Shown: positions 50,603-59,202, counted from the first letter of the stretch. The stretch is 61,524 nucleotides of DNA from an uncultured Oscillospiraceae bacterium (GCA_910577525.1 CAJTLI010000006.1:1-61524); one strand, 5' to 3'. A program made the numbers and translations. The notes: a model not told the origin generated them from the sequence alone.

Positions 50603-50950
50603 ATGTCAATTTCTGCGGACACCCTGCGCGGACACACAGACACCATTATTTTAGCACAACTCATGCGCGGGGACAACTATGGTTATGAAATCAACAAAAA
50701 CATTCAGCAGCTCACCCAAGGGGAGTATGGTTTAAAGGAGGCCACCCTATACACCGCCTTCAAGCGGCTGGAGCAGGCGGAGCTCATCGCCTCCTACTGG
50801 GGGGACGACGGACCGGGGGCCCGGCGGCGGTACTACGCCATCACGGACGCGGGCCGGGCGCGCTGGGCGGAGGCCCGGCAGGAATGGGAAAACACACGGG
50901 CGCTGCTGGACGCGCTGATTTCTGTAGAGGAGGAGCAATACAATGGATGA
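50603..50950 (+). CDS. PadR family transcriptional regulator
   Basis: 115 residues from the ATG at 50603 with GGGAGG upstream. Winged-helix DNA-binding part: ILAQLMRGDNYGYEI, then the recognition helix region KEATLYTAFKRLEQAELI and the wing PGARRRYYAITDAG, followed by a C-terminal dimerisation helix. PadR repressors respond to cell-envelope or phenolic stress; this one is followed by an overlapping gene for a HAAS/DUF4097 protein, a standard pairing for envelope-stress modules. Confidence 0.93.
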   Translation: MSISADTLRGHTDTIILAQLMRGDNYGYEINKNIQQLTQGEYGLKEATLYTAFKRLEQAELIASYWGDDGPGARRRYYAITDAGRARWAEARQEWENTRALLDALISVEEEQYNG

Positions 50951-52670
50951 CATCAAACTGAAGCTGATTCACGCCGTGGCGGGCAAGCTCACCGCCGCTC
51001 CAGACGGCCCCGCCAAGGATGAGCTCATCGAGGAGCTGTCCGACAATCTGTACCGCCGCTTTCTGGACATGACCGGCGCGGGCGTCCCCGAGGACGAGGC
51101 CTTCAGCCGGGCCATGGACGATCTGGGCGACGTGGATGAGCTGCTCAGCTACCTGGGCGTGGAGCCCAGCCCGAATGGGAATATCCACATCGCGCCGGAC
51201 GGCAGCCGCGTCACGATCCAGGGCAAGGACAGCGACACAAGGGTTGTCATTCACAATCCTGGAGAGGGCGAGCCCATCACCATCAACGCCGGGGACGGTC
51301 ATCCCATCACCATCAACGACAACGAGCCCGAGGAGTTGAAGGCCCAACGGCTGGCCGCGGAGGCCGAGCGGGCACGGGTGGAAGCTGAGGGCGCCCCCCA
51401 CCATTATAATTATGACCCCACCGCTAACGCCTCTCAGAGCGACCTGGACGAGATTCTGGCCGGGGTCCAGGAGGCCTGCAATATCGCCATCGACCAGGCC
51501 AAGAGCGCCATTCAGCAGGCCAAGGAGGCCATCCGGCGGCGCACCACCGTGGAGAAGGACGACGGCCATGTCCGCGTCCAGTTCAACACCCGCCCCACGC
51601 CCCCCACGCCTCCCACGCCGCCTACGCCCCCCACGCCCCCCGACGGCAGGGGCTGGGAGTTCGAGGCCGAGCTGGACTCCGGCGAGGGCCGCTTCTTCGC
51701 TGGGGGCGGACCCAAGGAGAAAAAGGACGTGGTCTATGGCTTCGGCTATGACAAGGCCAAGGGCGGCTTCTTCGCCCAGTGGGGCGAGTACAGGGGCGGG
51801 GAAAACCAGGGCCCCCGTTTCGCCGGGGAGGACGCCCAGATGCAGCACAATGAGGACGACTCCTATTCCGTCACCGCCCTGAAGGACCTGCGGGGCATCA
51901 AGGTGTTCACCGGTCCCGGCGACGTGCGCATCCACGTCAGCAAGGCCCCCGACGCCGGGGTAGTCATCGACGGCGACGTGGACGACCTGGACGTGACCTG
52001 CTCCGCCGACGGGGTGCTCACCATCCGGGAGGGCCGCACCGCCTCCTCCTCCTTTTTCTCCCGCCGGGGCATCGGCTCCGCCGACGTGGAGCTCTACCTG
52101 CCAAGCCGCCGCTGGGAGGCCATCCAGGTCTCCACCGGCAGCGGCGACGTGGAGTTCGACGGGGATGAGCTGGACATCGGCCAGCTCAACGTCACCACCG
52201 GCAGCGGCGACCTCAGCGTCCGGCTGGCCGCCTGCGGCCAGTTCAGCTTCCGCTCCGGCAGCGGCGACCTGGAGGCCGCCGGCCCCTGCGCCTGGCTCAA
52301 GGCGGAGACCGCCAGCGGCGACATCTCCCTGCGCGGCGAGCTGGGGGCGGCCCAGATCCACACCGCCAGCGGCGACATCGAGCTGCGGGGGCCGGTGGAG
52401 CGGCTCCGGGCCGAAGCCATCAGCGGCGATGTGGAGATCACGACCTCTGTATTCCCGGAGGCCATGGACCTGTCCTCCAAATCCGGGGACGTGGAGGCCC
52501 GCATTCCCGATGCGGGGCCCTTCTCCGCCCGCATAAAGACCGTCAGCGGCGAAATGGAGTGTTCCTTCCCCGTCAACTATGTGAACGGGATGTGCGTCTA
52601 TGGGGACGGCTCCGGCCCCGCCTATTCCCTCACCACCGTCAGCGGCGACGTGACGCTGGGGCGCTATTGA
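50943..52670 (+). CDS. HAAS (DUF1700-like) and DUF4097 fusion protein
   Basis: 575 residues, overlapping padR by eight bases. Residues about 1-75 are a helical HAAS-type domain (DELIEELSDNLYRRF, EDEAFSRAMDDLGDVDELL). Residues 170-205 are a helical linker and 217-233 a PTPP repeat. From about 310 to the end is a DUF4097 right-handed beta solenoid with periodic STGSGDVEF, TTGSGDLSV, ASGDI and SGDVEI units. No signal peptide or membrane helix is visible, unlike usual two-gene versions in which at least one part is membrane-bound. Function unknown; probably envelope stress sensing or scaffolding. Confidence 0.88.
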   Translation: MDDIKLKLIHAVAGKLTAAPDGPAKDELIEELSDNLYRRFLDMTGAGVPEDEAFSRAMDDLGDVDELLSYLGVEPSPNGNIHIAPDGSRVTIQGKDSDTRVVIHNPGEGEPITINAGDGHPITINDNEPEELKAQRLAAEAERARVEAEGAPHHYNYDPTANASQSDLDEILAGVQEACNIAIDQAKSAIQQAKEAIRRRTTVEKDDGHVRVQFNTRPTPPTPPTPPTPPTPPDGRGWEFEAELDSGEGRFFAGGGPKEKKDVVYGFGYDKAKGGFFAQWGEYRGGENQGPRFAGEDAQMQHNEDDSYSVTALKDLRGIKVFTGPGDVRIHVSKAPDAGVVIDGDVDDLDVTCSADGVLTIREGRTASSSFFSRRGIGSADVELYLPSRRWEAIQVSTGSGDVEFDGDELDIGQLNVTTGSGDLSVRLAACGQFSFRSGSGDLEAAGPCAWLKAETASGDISLRGELGAAQIHTASGDIELRGPVERLRAEAISGDVEITTSVFPEAMDLSSKSGDVEARIPDAGPFSARIKTVSGEMECSFPVNYVNGMCVYGDGSGPAYSLTTVSGDVTLGRY

Positions 52671-52684
52671 AGCGAGGCGGCGGT

Positions 52685-52867
52685 ATGAGAGATCTGTTTC
52701 CCTCTGATCTACAGGGCCCCTTCACCCCCCAGGGGGGAATCACGCTGGGGGCCGCCGGGTGGCGGAACGCCCGCTGTCCCTACGGCGCCGGACTGTGCTG
52801 CCAGTTCCCCGACACCCTGTCCGGCACGGGGAGCTGTCCCTGCGGCTCCGTTTCCCGGCTCCTGTAG
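52685..52867 (+). CDS. possible small Cys-rich protein
   Basis: 60 residues with an ATG 12 bases after the previous stop codon but no clear ribosome binding site. It holds five cysteines (CPYGAGLCCQF, SCPCGS). No family recognised. It could be a real small gene of the PadR unit or just an open frame in GC-rich DNA; codon choice does not decide. Confidence 0.3.
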   Translation: MRDLFPSDLQGPFTPQGGITLGAAGWRNARCPYGAGLCCQFPDTLSGTGSCPCGSVSRLL

Positions 52868-52906
52868 CGCGCTGCCCGCCCTATCTTATAGAAGGAGGTT
52901 ATTGGA

Positions 52907-53089
52907 ATGAAGCGTCTGTATCGCACCCAGGGCCCCGACGCCATGCTGTGCGGCGTGTGCGGCGGCATCGCCCGCTATCTCAATGTCGATCCCACGGCTG
53001 TACGCGTGGCCACAGTCCTGCTGATGGCCTTTGCGGGCCTGTCTCTGTGGGTTTATATCATCGCCGCCCTGATTATGCCCAAAGAGTAG
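52907..53089 (+). CDS. PspC domain-containing protein
   Basis: 60 residues, just the PspC domain: KRLYRTQGPDAMLCGVCGG, then ARYLNVDPTAVRVATVLL, then two hydrophobic stretches ending in IIAALIMPKE. PspC domains sense and respond to membrane stress. AAGGAGG precedes the ATG. Together with PadR and the DUF4097 protein it forms a stress-response unit known from many Firmicutes. Confidence 0.93.
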   Translation: MKRLYRTQGPDAMLCGVCGGIARYLNVDPTAVRVATVLLMAFAGLSLWVYIIAALIMPKE

Positions 53090-53260
53090 TGCGCAAAGCC
53101 GTCGTGAGCAGCGGGCTAAGGCCAAAGCGCAGGGAAAAGCCCAAGAAGGGGCCTCCAGGCCCCGGATGGGTTTTCCCGGAGTCGGAGGACTTAGAACCGC
53201 GTCGCGAACAGGCGGAGCGTAGCTGCAAAAGTGCGTGAAGCCGTGGTGCGCAGCGGACCC
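53089..53260 (+). repeat. interspersed intergenic element, copy D
   Basis: Starts at the last base of the pspC stop codon. 5' module AAGCCGTCGTGAGCAGCG, then a stem (GGGAAAA..CCCA at 53131-53142 with TGGGTTTTCCC at 53166-53176) around GGGGCC/GGCCCC, then the 3' module GCGTCGCGAACAGGCGGAGC and a diverged second 5' module at about 53230-53260. Between it and pepF lie a terminator and a promoter. Confidence 0.8.
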
Positions 53261-53312
53261 GGGCCGTCCGTCCAAACGGCTCGGGCCCGCCGGCCAGAGG
53301 ATCGGCAGACCA

Positions 53313-53358
53313 CCGCCCCGCCGGGAGCTATCCTCCCCCGGCGGGGCGGCCGTTTTTT
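53313..53358 (+). terminator. intrinsic terminator after the PadR-PspC unit
   Basis: A 13-base-pair stem (53313-53325 with 53337-53349) and six T residues at 53353-53358. Confidence 0.85.
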
Positions 53359-53367
53359 CCCATCCCC

Positions 53368-53396
53368 TTGTAAAACCCGGACGGGCGTGCTATGAT
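53368..53396 (+). promoter_or_regulatory. promoter of the oligoendopeptidase gene
   Basis: TTGTAA at 53368-53373, a 17-base spacer and TATGAT at 53391-53396. Confidence 0.75.
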
Positions 53397-53453
53397 AATG
53401 GCGCAAAAACGCCGCGCGGCGGCTGAACTTGACTTGACAGGAGGCTGTTTTGA

Positions 53454-55253
53454 ATGGCTGAAGCAAAAAAGATCCCCCAGCGCTGTGAACTTCCCCTGGA
53501 ATACACCTGGAACACCGCGGATATCTACCCCAGCGACGAGGCATGGGAGAAGGAGTTTGAGGCGGCCCGCGCCCAGCTCCCCGTCCTGGCGGGCTACGCC
53601 GGGCGGCTGGGCGGGAGCGCCCAGACCCTCTATGACTACCTGACCCTGTGCGACAGGACGGCGGATCAAATCAACCGGCTCTACCAGTACGCCAGCCTGC
53701 GCCAGGACGAGGACACCCGGAACGGAACCTACCAGGCCCTGGCGGGCAAGGGCGGCGCCCTGTGGGTGGAGTTCTCCTCCGCCACCGCCTTCGACACGCC
53801 GGAGCTGCTGAAGCTGTCCCGGTCAACCCTGGAGCAGTTCTACGCCGAAAAGCGGTCGCTGGCGCTGTACCGCCGGTTCTTCACCGTCCTCCAGGACAAA
53901 AAGGAGCACATCCTGTCCGACGCCGAGGAGAAGCTGCTGGCCGCCGCCGGGGAGATGGCCCAGGCCCCGGACGAGATCTTCTCTAAGTTTGCCAACGCCG
54001 ACCTCACCTTCCCCGACGCGGTGGACGGGGAGGGGAACTGTCTGCCCCTGTCCAACGCCACTTACGTGACCTATGAGATGAGCGAGGACCGGGCGCTGCG
54101 CCGCTCCGCCTACGAGAAGATGTACGACACCCTGGGCCAGTTCCAAAACACCGCCGCCGCCCTGCTGGACGCCGAGGCGAAAAAACGCCGCTTCTTCTCC
54201 GCCGCCCGGAATTACCCGTCCCCTCTGGCCGCCGCCGTGGCCTCCAACCGGGTGCCCCCGGAGGTCTACCGCAACCTGGTGGACACGGTGAACGCCAACC
54301 TGGATAAAATGCACCGCTATGTCCGCCTGCGGAAAAAGCTGCTGGGCGTGGACCAGCTGCATATGTACGACATCTACGCCCCCATGGTGTCCGGCGTCTC
54401 CAAGACGATCCCCTTTGAGGAGGCCAAATCCACCGTCTACGACGCCCTGGCCCCCATGGGGGAGGCGTACCGGGCCATCATCCGGGAGGGTCTGGACAAC
54501 CGCTGGATCGACGTGTACGAGAACGTGGGCAAGCGCTCCGGCGGCTATATGAGCGGCGTGGAGGTCCACCCCTTCATCCTGCTCAACCACAAGGACGACC
54601 TGGACAGCATGTTTACCCTGGCCCACGAGCTGGGCCACGCCGTCCACTCCTACCTGTCCAACAAGACCCAGCCCATCGTCTACCGGAACTACGTGATCTT
54701 CGTGGCGGAGGTGGCCTCCACCTGCAACGAGGCCCTGCTCATGGAGCACCTGCTGTCCAAGACCACGGACAGGAAGGAGCGGGCCTGGCTGCTGAACCAC
54801 TTCCTGGAGCAGTTCAAGGGCACGCTGTACCGCCAGACCATGTTCGCCGAGTTCGAGCTGCGCATGGGCGAGCTCAACGCCCAGAGCACGCCGCTCACCG
54901 CCGAGCTGCTGTGCGCGGAGTACAAGGCGCTGAACGCCAAATACTTCGGCCCCGACATGGACACCGACTGCCGCATCGCCCTGGAGTGGGCCCGGATTCC
55001 CCACTTCTACTATAATTATTATGTGTACCAGTACGCCACCGGCTACTCCGCCGCCATCGCCCTGTCCCGCCGTATTTTGAAGGAGGGGGAGCCCGCGGTC
55101 AAGGATATGCTGGCCTTCCTGTCCGGCGGCTGCTCCAAGGACCCCATCGACCTGCTGCGGGAGGCCGGGGTGGACATGGCCTCCCCCAAGCCCATCCAGG
55201 ACGCCCTGGACCTGTTCGGCGCCCTGCTGGACGAGATGGAAGCCCTGACGTGA
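53454..55253 (+). CDS. pepF: oligoendopeptidase F (M3 family)
   Basis: 599 residues. The zinc site is TLAHELGHAVHSYLS, with the third ligand in VAEVASTCNEALLMEHLL. The N-terminal helical domain (LPLEYTWNTADIYPSDEAWEKEFE) is typical for PepF. It cleaves short peptides in the cytoplasm. GGAGG precedes the ATG. Length is standard; the gene stands alone between a promoter and a terminator. Confidence 0.96.
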   Translation: MAEAKKIPQRCELPLEYTWNTADIYPSDEAWEKEFEAARAQLPVLAGYAGRLGGSAQTLYDYLTLCDRTADQINRLYQYASLRQDEDTRNGTYQALAGKGGALWVEFSSATAFDTPELLKLSRSTLEQFYAEKRSLALYRRFFTVLQDKKEHILSDAEEKLLAAAGEMAQAPDEIFSKFANADLTFPDAVDGEGNCLPLSNATYVTYEMSEDRALRRSAYEKMYDTLGQFQNTAAALLDAEAKKRRFFSAARNYPSPLAAAVASNRVPPEVYRNLVDTVNANLDKMHRYVRLRKKLLGVDQLHMYDIYAPMVSGVSKTIPFEEAKSTVYDALAPMGEAYRAIIREGLDNRWIDVYENVGKRSGGYMSGVEVHPFILLNHKDDLDSMFTLAHELGHAVHSYLSNKTQPIVYRNYVIFVAEVASTCNEALLMEHLLSKTTDRKERAWLLNHFLEQFKGTLYRQTMFAEFELRMGELNAQSTPLTAELLCAEYKALNAKYFGPDMDTDCRIALEWARIPHFYYNYYVYQYATGYSAAIALSRRILKEGEPAVKDMLAFLSGGCSKDPIDLLREAGVDMASPKPIQDALDLFGALLDEMEALT

Positions 55254-55256
55254 ACG

Positions 55257-55288
55257 CAAAAAAGGGCCCGGCGCTTGCGCGCCGGGCC
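55257..55288 (-). terminator. terminator of the HIT gene
   Basis: GGCCCGGCGC (55265-55274) with GCGCCGGGCC (55279-55288), loop TTGC, followed on the minus strand by a run of T (A-run at 55258-55263 on the plus strand). Confidence 0.8.
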
Positions 55289-55296
55289 TTCCACAT

Positions 55297-55716
55297 TCAC
55301 AGATTTGCTTTGATCTTCTCGATCATCCCGGCGTACTCCGCCTCGGACAGCTTCACTCTGCCGGGATTCATCTCGAACACCCCGCCCCACTCGTACTGAT
55401 CCCTGTACTTGGGCACCAGGTGCATGTGGAGATGGCAGCCGGTGTCGCCGTAGGCGCCGTAGTTCACCTTGTCCGGGTGGAAGGCGGCGTGGATCGCTTT
55501 GGCCGCCCGGGCCACGTCGGCGAAAAAGGCATTGCGGTCCTCCTCGCTGATGTCCACCAGCTCGCTGACGTGGTCCTTGTAGGCCACGATGCACCGGCCA
55601 GGATGGCTTTGCTCCTTGAACAGGATCAGGGTGCTGACGCTCAGCTCGCAGACGTAGATGCCGAAGGCGTCCAGCAGGTCCCCCCGCATACAATAACCGC
55701 AGTTCTGGTCTTTCAT
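55297..55716 (-). CDS. HIT family nucleotide-binding protein
   Basis: 139 residues. The histidine triad is HLHMHLVPK. The N-terminus has CGYC-type cysteines that may bind zinc. HIT proteins hydrolyse dinucleoside polyphosphates or AMP-lysine adducts; the exact substrate is not known. AAGGAC-like sequence precedes the ATG. It is read away from the structured region at 55782-55964. Confidence 0.92.
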   Translation of the reverse strand: MKDQNCGYCMRGDLLDAFGIYVCELSVSTLILFKEQSHPGRCIVAYKDHVSELVDISEEDRNAFFADVARAAKAIHAAFHPDKVNYGAYGDTGCHLHMHLVPKYRDQYEWGGVFEMNPGRVKLSEAEYAGMIEKIKANL

Positions 55717-55781
55717 AACATTCCGTCCTTTCTTCCGGGCGTGCCCGGCCTGTTTTGTGCCGTCTCCAGCATACCAGCATT

Positions 55782-55964
55782 TATAGTTGACACGGTTGAA
55801 AAGAAGTAAATACTTCTTTTCAACCTGTTCGGCGATTATTCGCCGAACAGGCCGTAAAGCGGCCTCGTGTCAGACTTCATAGTCAGCGCCTAGGCTTTGC
55901 CGGACAGCGGCTGTGCCGCTGTCTGAAAATCGGCATCTGCCGATTTTCAACTGCGCTGACTATA
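55782..55964. repeat. dense hairpin region: two 85-base multi-branched domains
   Basis: Domain 1 (55788-55872): outer stem TGACACG/CGTGTCA around hairpins 794-808/811-825 (15 pairs), 824-835/840-851 (12 pairs) and 850-854/860-864. Domain 2 (55879-55963): outer 11-pair stem ATAGTCAGCGC/GCGCTGACTAT around hairpins 903-911/915-923 and 924-934/939-949, plus a weak one at 893-901. Flanks TATAGT (782-787) and ACTATA (959-964) are also complementary. No protein is encoded. Confidence 0.85.
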
Positions 55965-55991
55965 CACCGTCCCGTCAAGGGGCCGCGTCAG

Positions 55992-56020
55992 AAAAGCCCC
56001 CGCCGCCGGCGGGGGCTTTT
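55992..56020. terminator. bidirectional-type terminator after the glycerol cluster
   Basis: AAAAGCCCCCGCC (55992-56004) with its complement (56008-56020). The A-run and T-run flank both ends; on the minus strand it ends the DUF1667 transcript. Confidence 0.85.
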
Positions 56021-56039
56021 GCTGTGCTGTGGGGGCCGT

Positions 56040-56408
56040 TTAACCCTTGGCGGGCACGTTCTTGGTGGCCACGATGTCCACCCCGGTACCGCACACGTCG
56101 GCCAGCACCACCTGGCCGATGACCACGGGGGCCTCCAGCTCGATGTGCTGAATGGCCTTCACGCAGTCGAAAATCTTGCCCTTGGGGATGTCGTTGGCGG
56201 TCTTGACGGAGGCCATGGCCAGCTTGCCGCCCTTCACCTTCACGGTGCTGGTGACGATGCGGGTGGGGTTGGTCAGCTCCTTCTTGGCGTAGGCCTCCCC
56301 CCGGGGGCAGGTGTTGCCCTCCACCTTGGCGACCTCGCCGCCCTCCATGGTGACAGTGAGCGGACAGCCCAGCGGGCAGTTGATGCAGATCAGATTCTTC
56401 ACTTCCAT
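56040..56408 (-). CDS. DUF1667 domain-containing protein
   Basis: 122 residues. CINCPLGC and NTCPRGEAY supply four cysteines in a pattern like the iron-sulfur site of molybdopterin oxidoreductases. The family is found mainly beside glycerol-3-phosphate dehydrogenases of anaerobic Firmicutes and may carry electrons for them. Last gene of the glycerol cluster; four bases separate it from the FAD gene upstream. Confidence 0.92.
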   Translation of the reverse strand: MEVKNLICINCPLGCPLTVTMEGGEVAKVEGNTCPRGEAYAKKELTNPTRIVTSTVKVKGGKLAMASVKTANDIPKGKIFDCVKAIQHIELEAPVVIGQVVLADVCGTGVDIVATKNVPAKG

Positions 56409-56412
56409 GGTC

Positions 56413-57678
56413 TTACGCCTCCTCCAGAGTTACGGTGATGCCTTGGGCCTCGGGATGGTCCTTGAGCAGGCTGGTCTTGAGGATGACCGTCTCCATCTCG
56501 CCGGGGGCCAGCACCGGGCGCTTGCGGCTGAAGATGCAGGCGCCGCCCGCGTACACCGCCACCTTTTTGTTCTGATACACGTTGCCCACCCGGAACCGCA
56601 GGGTGACGGTGTCCCCCGCCGCGTCGGGCCGGATGGCCACGGGCACGGTGTAGCGCACGCCGTTCTCGCACTGGATGGGCAGGGCCTTGTGCTCCTCTTC
56701 CTGACAGCCGGCGGCGATGTAGTCGGCGGCGTGGCGGCCGGCGGCCCCCGCCTCCTCGGACACGTAGTCCACCAGGTCGTGGACGTGGAGCACGTTGCCC
56801 GCGGCGAACACGCCGGGAATGCTGGTCTCCAAGCTCTCGTTGACGGTGGGGCCGTTGGTAATGGGGTTGATGTCCACCCCGGCGGAGCGGCTCAGCTCGT
56901 TCTCGGGGATGAGGCCGCAGGACAGCAGCAGGGTGTCGCACTCATAGCGCTCCTCGGTGCCGGGGATGGGCCGGTTCTTCTCGTCCACCTGGGCGATGGT
57001 GATGGCCTCGACGCGCTTTTTGCCCTCGATGTCCACCACGGTGTGGCTCAGCTTCAGGGGGATGCCGTAGTCGTCCAGGCACTGGACGATGTTCCGCTTC
57101 AGGCCGCCGGAGTAGGGCATGAGCTCGGCCACCACCTGGACCTGGGCCCCCTCCAGGGTCATGCGGCGGGCCATGATGAGGCCGATGTCGCCGGAGCCCA
57201 GGATGACCACCTTGCGGCCGGGCAGATAGCCCTCCATGTTCACCAGCCGCTGGGCGGTGCCCGCGGTGAAGATGCCCGCCGGGCGGTAGCCGGGGATGTT
57301 CAGCGCGCCCCGGGGCCGCTCCCGGCAGCCCATGGCCAGGATGACCGCCTTGGGATGGAGCTGGAACAGGCCGTCCTCCCGGTTCATGGCGGTGACGGTC
57401 TTGTCCGCCGCCATGTCCAGCACCATGGTGTTCAGCTTATAGGGGATGTCCAGCTTCTTCACCTGCTCGATGAACCGCCCGGCGTACTCGGGGCCGGTAA
57501 GCTCCTCCTTGAAGGTGTGCAGGCCGAAGCCGTTGTGGATGCACTGGTTCAGGATGCCGCCCAGCTCGTTGTCCCGCTCCAGGATGAGGATGTCGCGCAG
57601 GCCCGCCTCGTGGGCGGCCACCGCCGCGGCCAGGCCCGCAGGGCCGCCGCCGATGATGACAAGTTCGTATTCTCTCAT
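56413..57678 (-). CDS. FAD-dependent pyridine nucleotide-disulfide oxidoreductase (glycerol cluster)
   Basis: 421 residues. FAD-binding motif LVIIGGGPAGLAAAVAA, then LERDNELGGILNQCIHNGFG; an NAD-binding motif ILGSGDIGLIMARRM in the middle, and GVFAAGNVLHVHDLVDYVS. Family members, often called NoxA-like, sit between a GlpA-like dehydrogenase and a DUF1667 protein. It probably passes electrons from glycerol-3-phosphate oxidation to NAD(P). 14 bases after the upstream gene. Confidence 0.92.
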   Translation of the reverse strand: MREYELVIIGGGPAGLAAAVAAHEAGLRDILILERDNELGGILNQCIHNGFGLHTFKEELTGPEYAGRFIEQVKKLDIPYKLNTMVLDMAADKTVTAMNREDGLFQLHPKAVILAMGCRERPRGALNIPGYRPAGIFTAGTAQRLVNMEGYLPGRKVVILGSGDIGLIMARRMTLEGAQVQVVAELMPYSGGLKRNIVQCLDDYGIPLKLSHTVVDIEGKKRVEAITIAQVDEKNRPIPGTEERYECDTLLLSCGLIPENELSRSAGVDINPITNGPTVNESLETSIPGVFAAGNVLHVHDLVDYVSEEAGAAGRHAADYIAAGCQEEEHKALPIQCENGVRYTVPVAIRPDAAGDTVTLRFRVGNVYQNKKVAVYAGGACIFSRKRPVLAPGEMETVILKTSLLKDHPEAQGITVTLEEA

Positions 57679-57692
57679 GGTTCAGCCCTCCC

Positions 57693-59123
57693 TCAAATGG
57701 CGTCCTTGTTGACGCCCACGATCAGCTCCGAGCCCTTGCCGGACTTGGTGATGGCGCTCTGGTCCACGCCCAGCTCCCGGGCCAGAATCTCCATGACCCT
57801 GGGGGAGCAGAAGCCGCCCTGGCACCGGCCCATACCGGCCCGGACCCGGCGCTTCACGCCGTCCACGCTGCGGGCCCCGGGGGTGCGGCGGATGGCGTCA
57901 ATGATCTCGCCCTCGGTGACGGTCTCGCAGCGGCAGATGACGGTGCCGTAGGCGGGATTCTCGCGGATTAAGGCGGCGTGGGCCTCGGTGTCCAGCGCCT
58001 TGGGGTCCAGGATGCCCTTCCGGCGGGGATCGAAGGACAGGTCCACCTCCAGGCCCAGGATGTCCTTCACGATGCCGGCCACCATACGGCCGATGGCAGG
58101 GGAGGAGGACAGGCCGGGGGACTCGATGGCGGCGCAGTCCACAAAGCCGGGCTTGATCTCGCCGATGAAGAACTCGTGGCGGGCCTCATGGGCCCGCAGG
58201 CCCGCGAAGCTGGTGATGGTCTGGCGCAGGGGCACGTTCTTCACCGCCATGCCGCACTTGGCCCGCACGTCGTCCAGACCGGCCTGGGTGGTGTTGGTGC
58301 CCTCCTTGTCGTCGATGTCGATGGCGGTGGGGCCCACGATGGTGTTGCCGTGGACGGTGGGGGCCACCAGCACACCTTTGCCGTACTTGCCGGGGAGCTG
58401 GAAGATGGTGTTGCTCACAAAGCCCTGAGTGGTGTGGTCCAGCAGGAAGTAGTCGCCCCGGCGGGGGATGATGGTCATCTCGTCGTCGGCCACCATGTTG
58501 TGGATCTTGTCGGAGTACAGTCCGGCGGCGTTGACCACCACCTTGGCCTCCACGTCCCCCTGGACGGTGGACACCTTCCAGCCGCCGTCGGTCTTCTCAA
58601 TGCCCGTGACCTCGCTGTCGAACTGGAACCTGACGCCGTTGTGGGCGGCGTTCTCCGCCAGGGCGAAGGTGAGGCCGAAGGGGCACACGATGCCGCCGGT
58701 GGGGGCGTACAATGCCGCCACCGCCTCGTCGCTGATGTTGGACTCCATCCGGACCAGCTCGTCCCGCTCCACGATGCGCAGGCCCTCGACTCCGTTGGCC
58801 ACGCCGTTGGCGTACAGCTTGTTCAGGGCGGGGCGGTCCTCCTCGCTCATCATCACTACCAGGGACCCGTTCTGCTCATAGGCGAAGTCCAGCTCCCGGG
58901 CCAGCTCAGGCATGAGCAGGCTGCCCGCCACGTTCAACTTGGCCATCAGGGACCCGTTTGTGGCGTCGTAGCCCGCGTGGACGATAGCGCTGTTGGCCTT
59001 GGTGGTGCCGCAGCACACGTCCTCCTCCCGCTCCAGCACCAGCACGTCCGCCTTGTACCGGGAGATTTCCCGGGCGATGGCGCAGCCGGACACGCCCGCG
59101 CCGATGATTACGATATCAACCAT
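57693..59123 (-). CDS. glpA: glycerol-3-phosphate dehydrogenase-like FAD oxidoreductase with BFD-type [2Fe-2S] domain
   Basis: 476 residues. The dinucleotide-binding motif is VIIGAGVSGCAIAREI, then CCGTTKANSAIVHAGYD; the substrate domain follows, and the C-terminus holds a BFD-like cysteine set (ICRCETVTEGEI, GRCQGGFC). This is the GlpA-like enzyme of anaerobic glycerol catabolism, oxidising glycerol 3-phosphate to dihydroxyacetone phosphate. No GlpB or GlpC is present; the FAD protein and DUF1667 protein downstream take their place. AAAAGGAG precedes the ATG. Confidence 0.9.
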   Translation of the reverse strand: MVDIVIIGAGVSGCAIAREISRYKADVLVLEREEDVCCGTTKANSAIVHAGYDATNGSLMAKLNVAGSLLMPELARELDFAYEQNGSLVVMMSEEDRPALNKLYANGVANGVEGLRIVERDELVRMESNISDEAVAALYAPTGGIVCPFGLTFALAENAAHNGVRFQFDSEVTGIEKTDGGWKVSTVQGDVEAKVVVNAAGLYSDKIHNMVADDEMTIIPRRGDYFLLDHTTQGFVSNTIFQLPGKYGKGVLVAPTVHGNTIVGPTAIDIDDKEGTNTTQAGLDDVRAKCGMAVKNVPLRQTITSFAGLRAHEARHEFFIGEIKPGFVDCAAIESPGLSSSPAIGRMVAGIVKDILGLEVDLSFDPRRKGILDPKALDTEAHAALIRENPAYGTVICRCETVTEGEIIDAIRRTPGARSVDGVKRRVRAGMGRCQGGFCSPRVMEILARELGVDQSAITKSGKGSELIVGVNKDAI

Positions 59124-59202
59124 GCAGATATCACTCCTTTTGCTTAATATACGCTCCCTTCGGGGGACAATCCGCCCCAGATTCTCCCAGTTTCTATAGA
59201 GA

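Noticed and set aside
55788..55872. Cloverleaf-like fold considered as a tRNA
   Set aside because: No T-loop GTTCGA-type sequence, no acceptor stem with suitable end, no anticodon arm, and hairpins are up to 15 pairs long.
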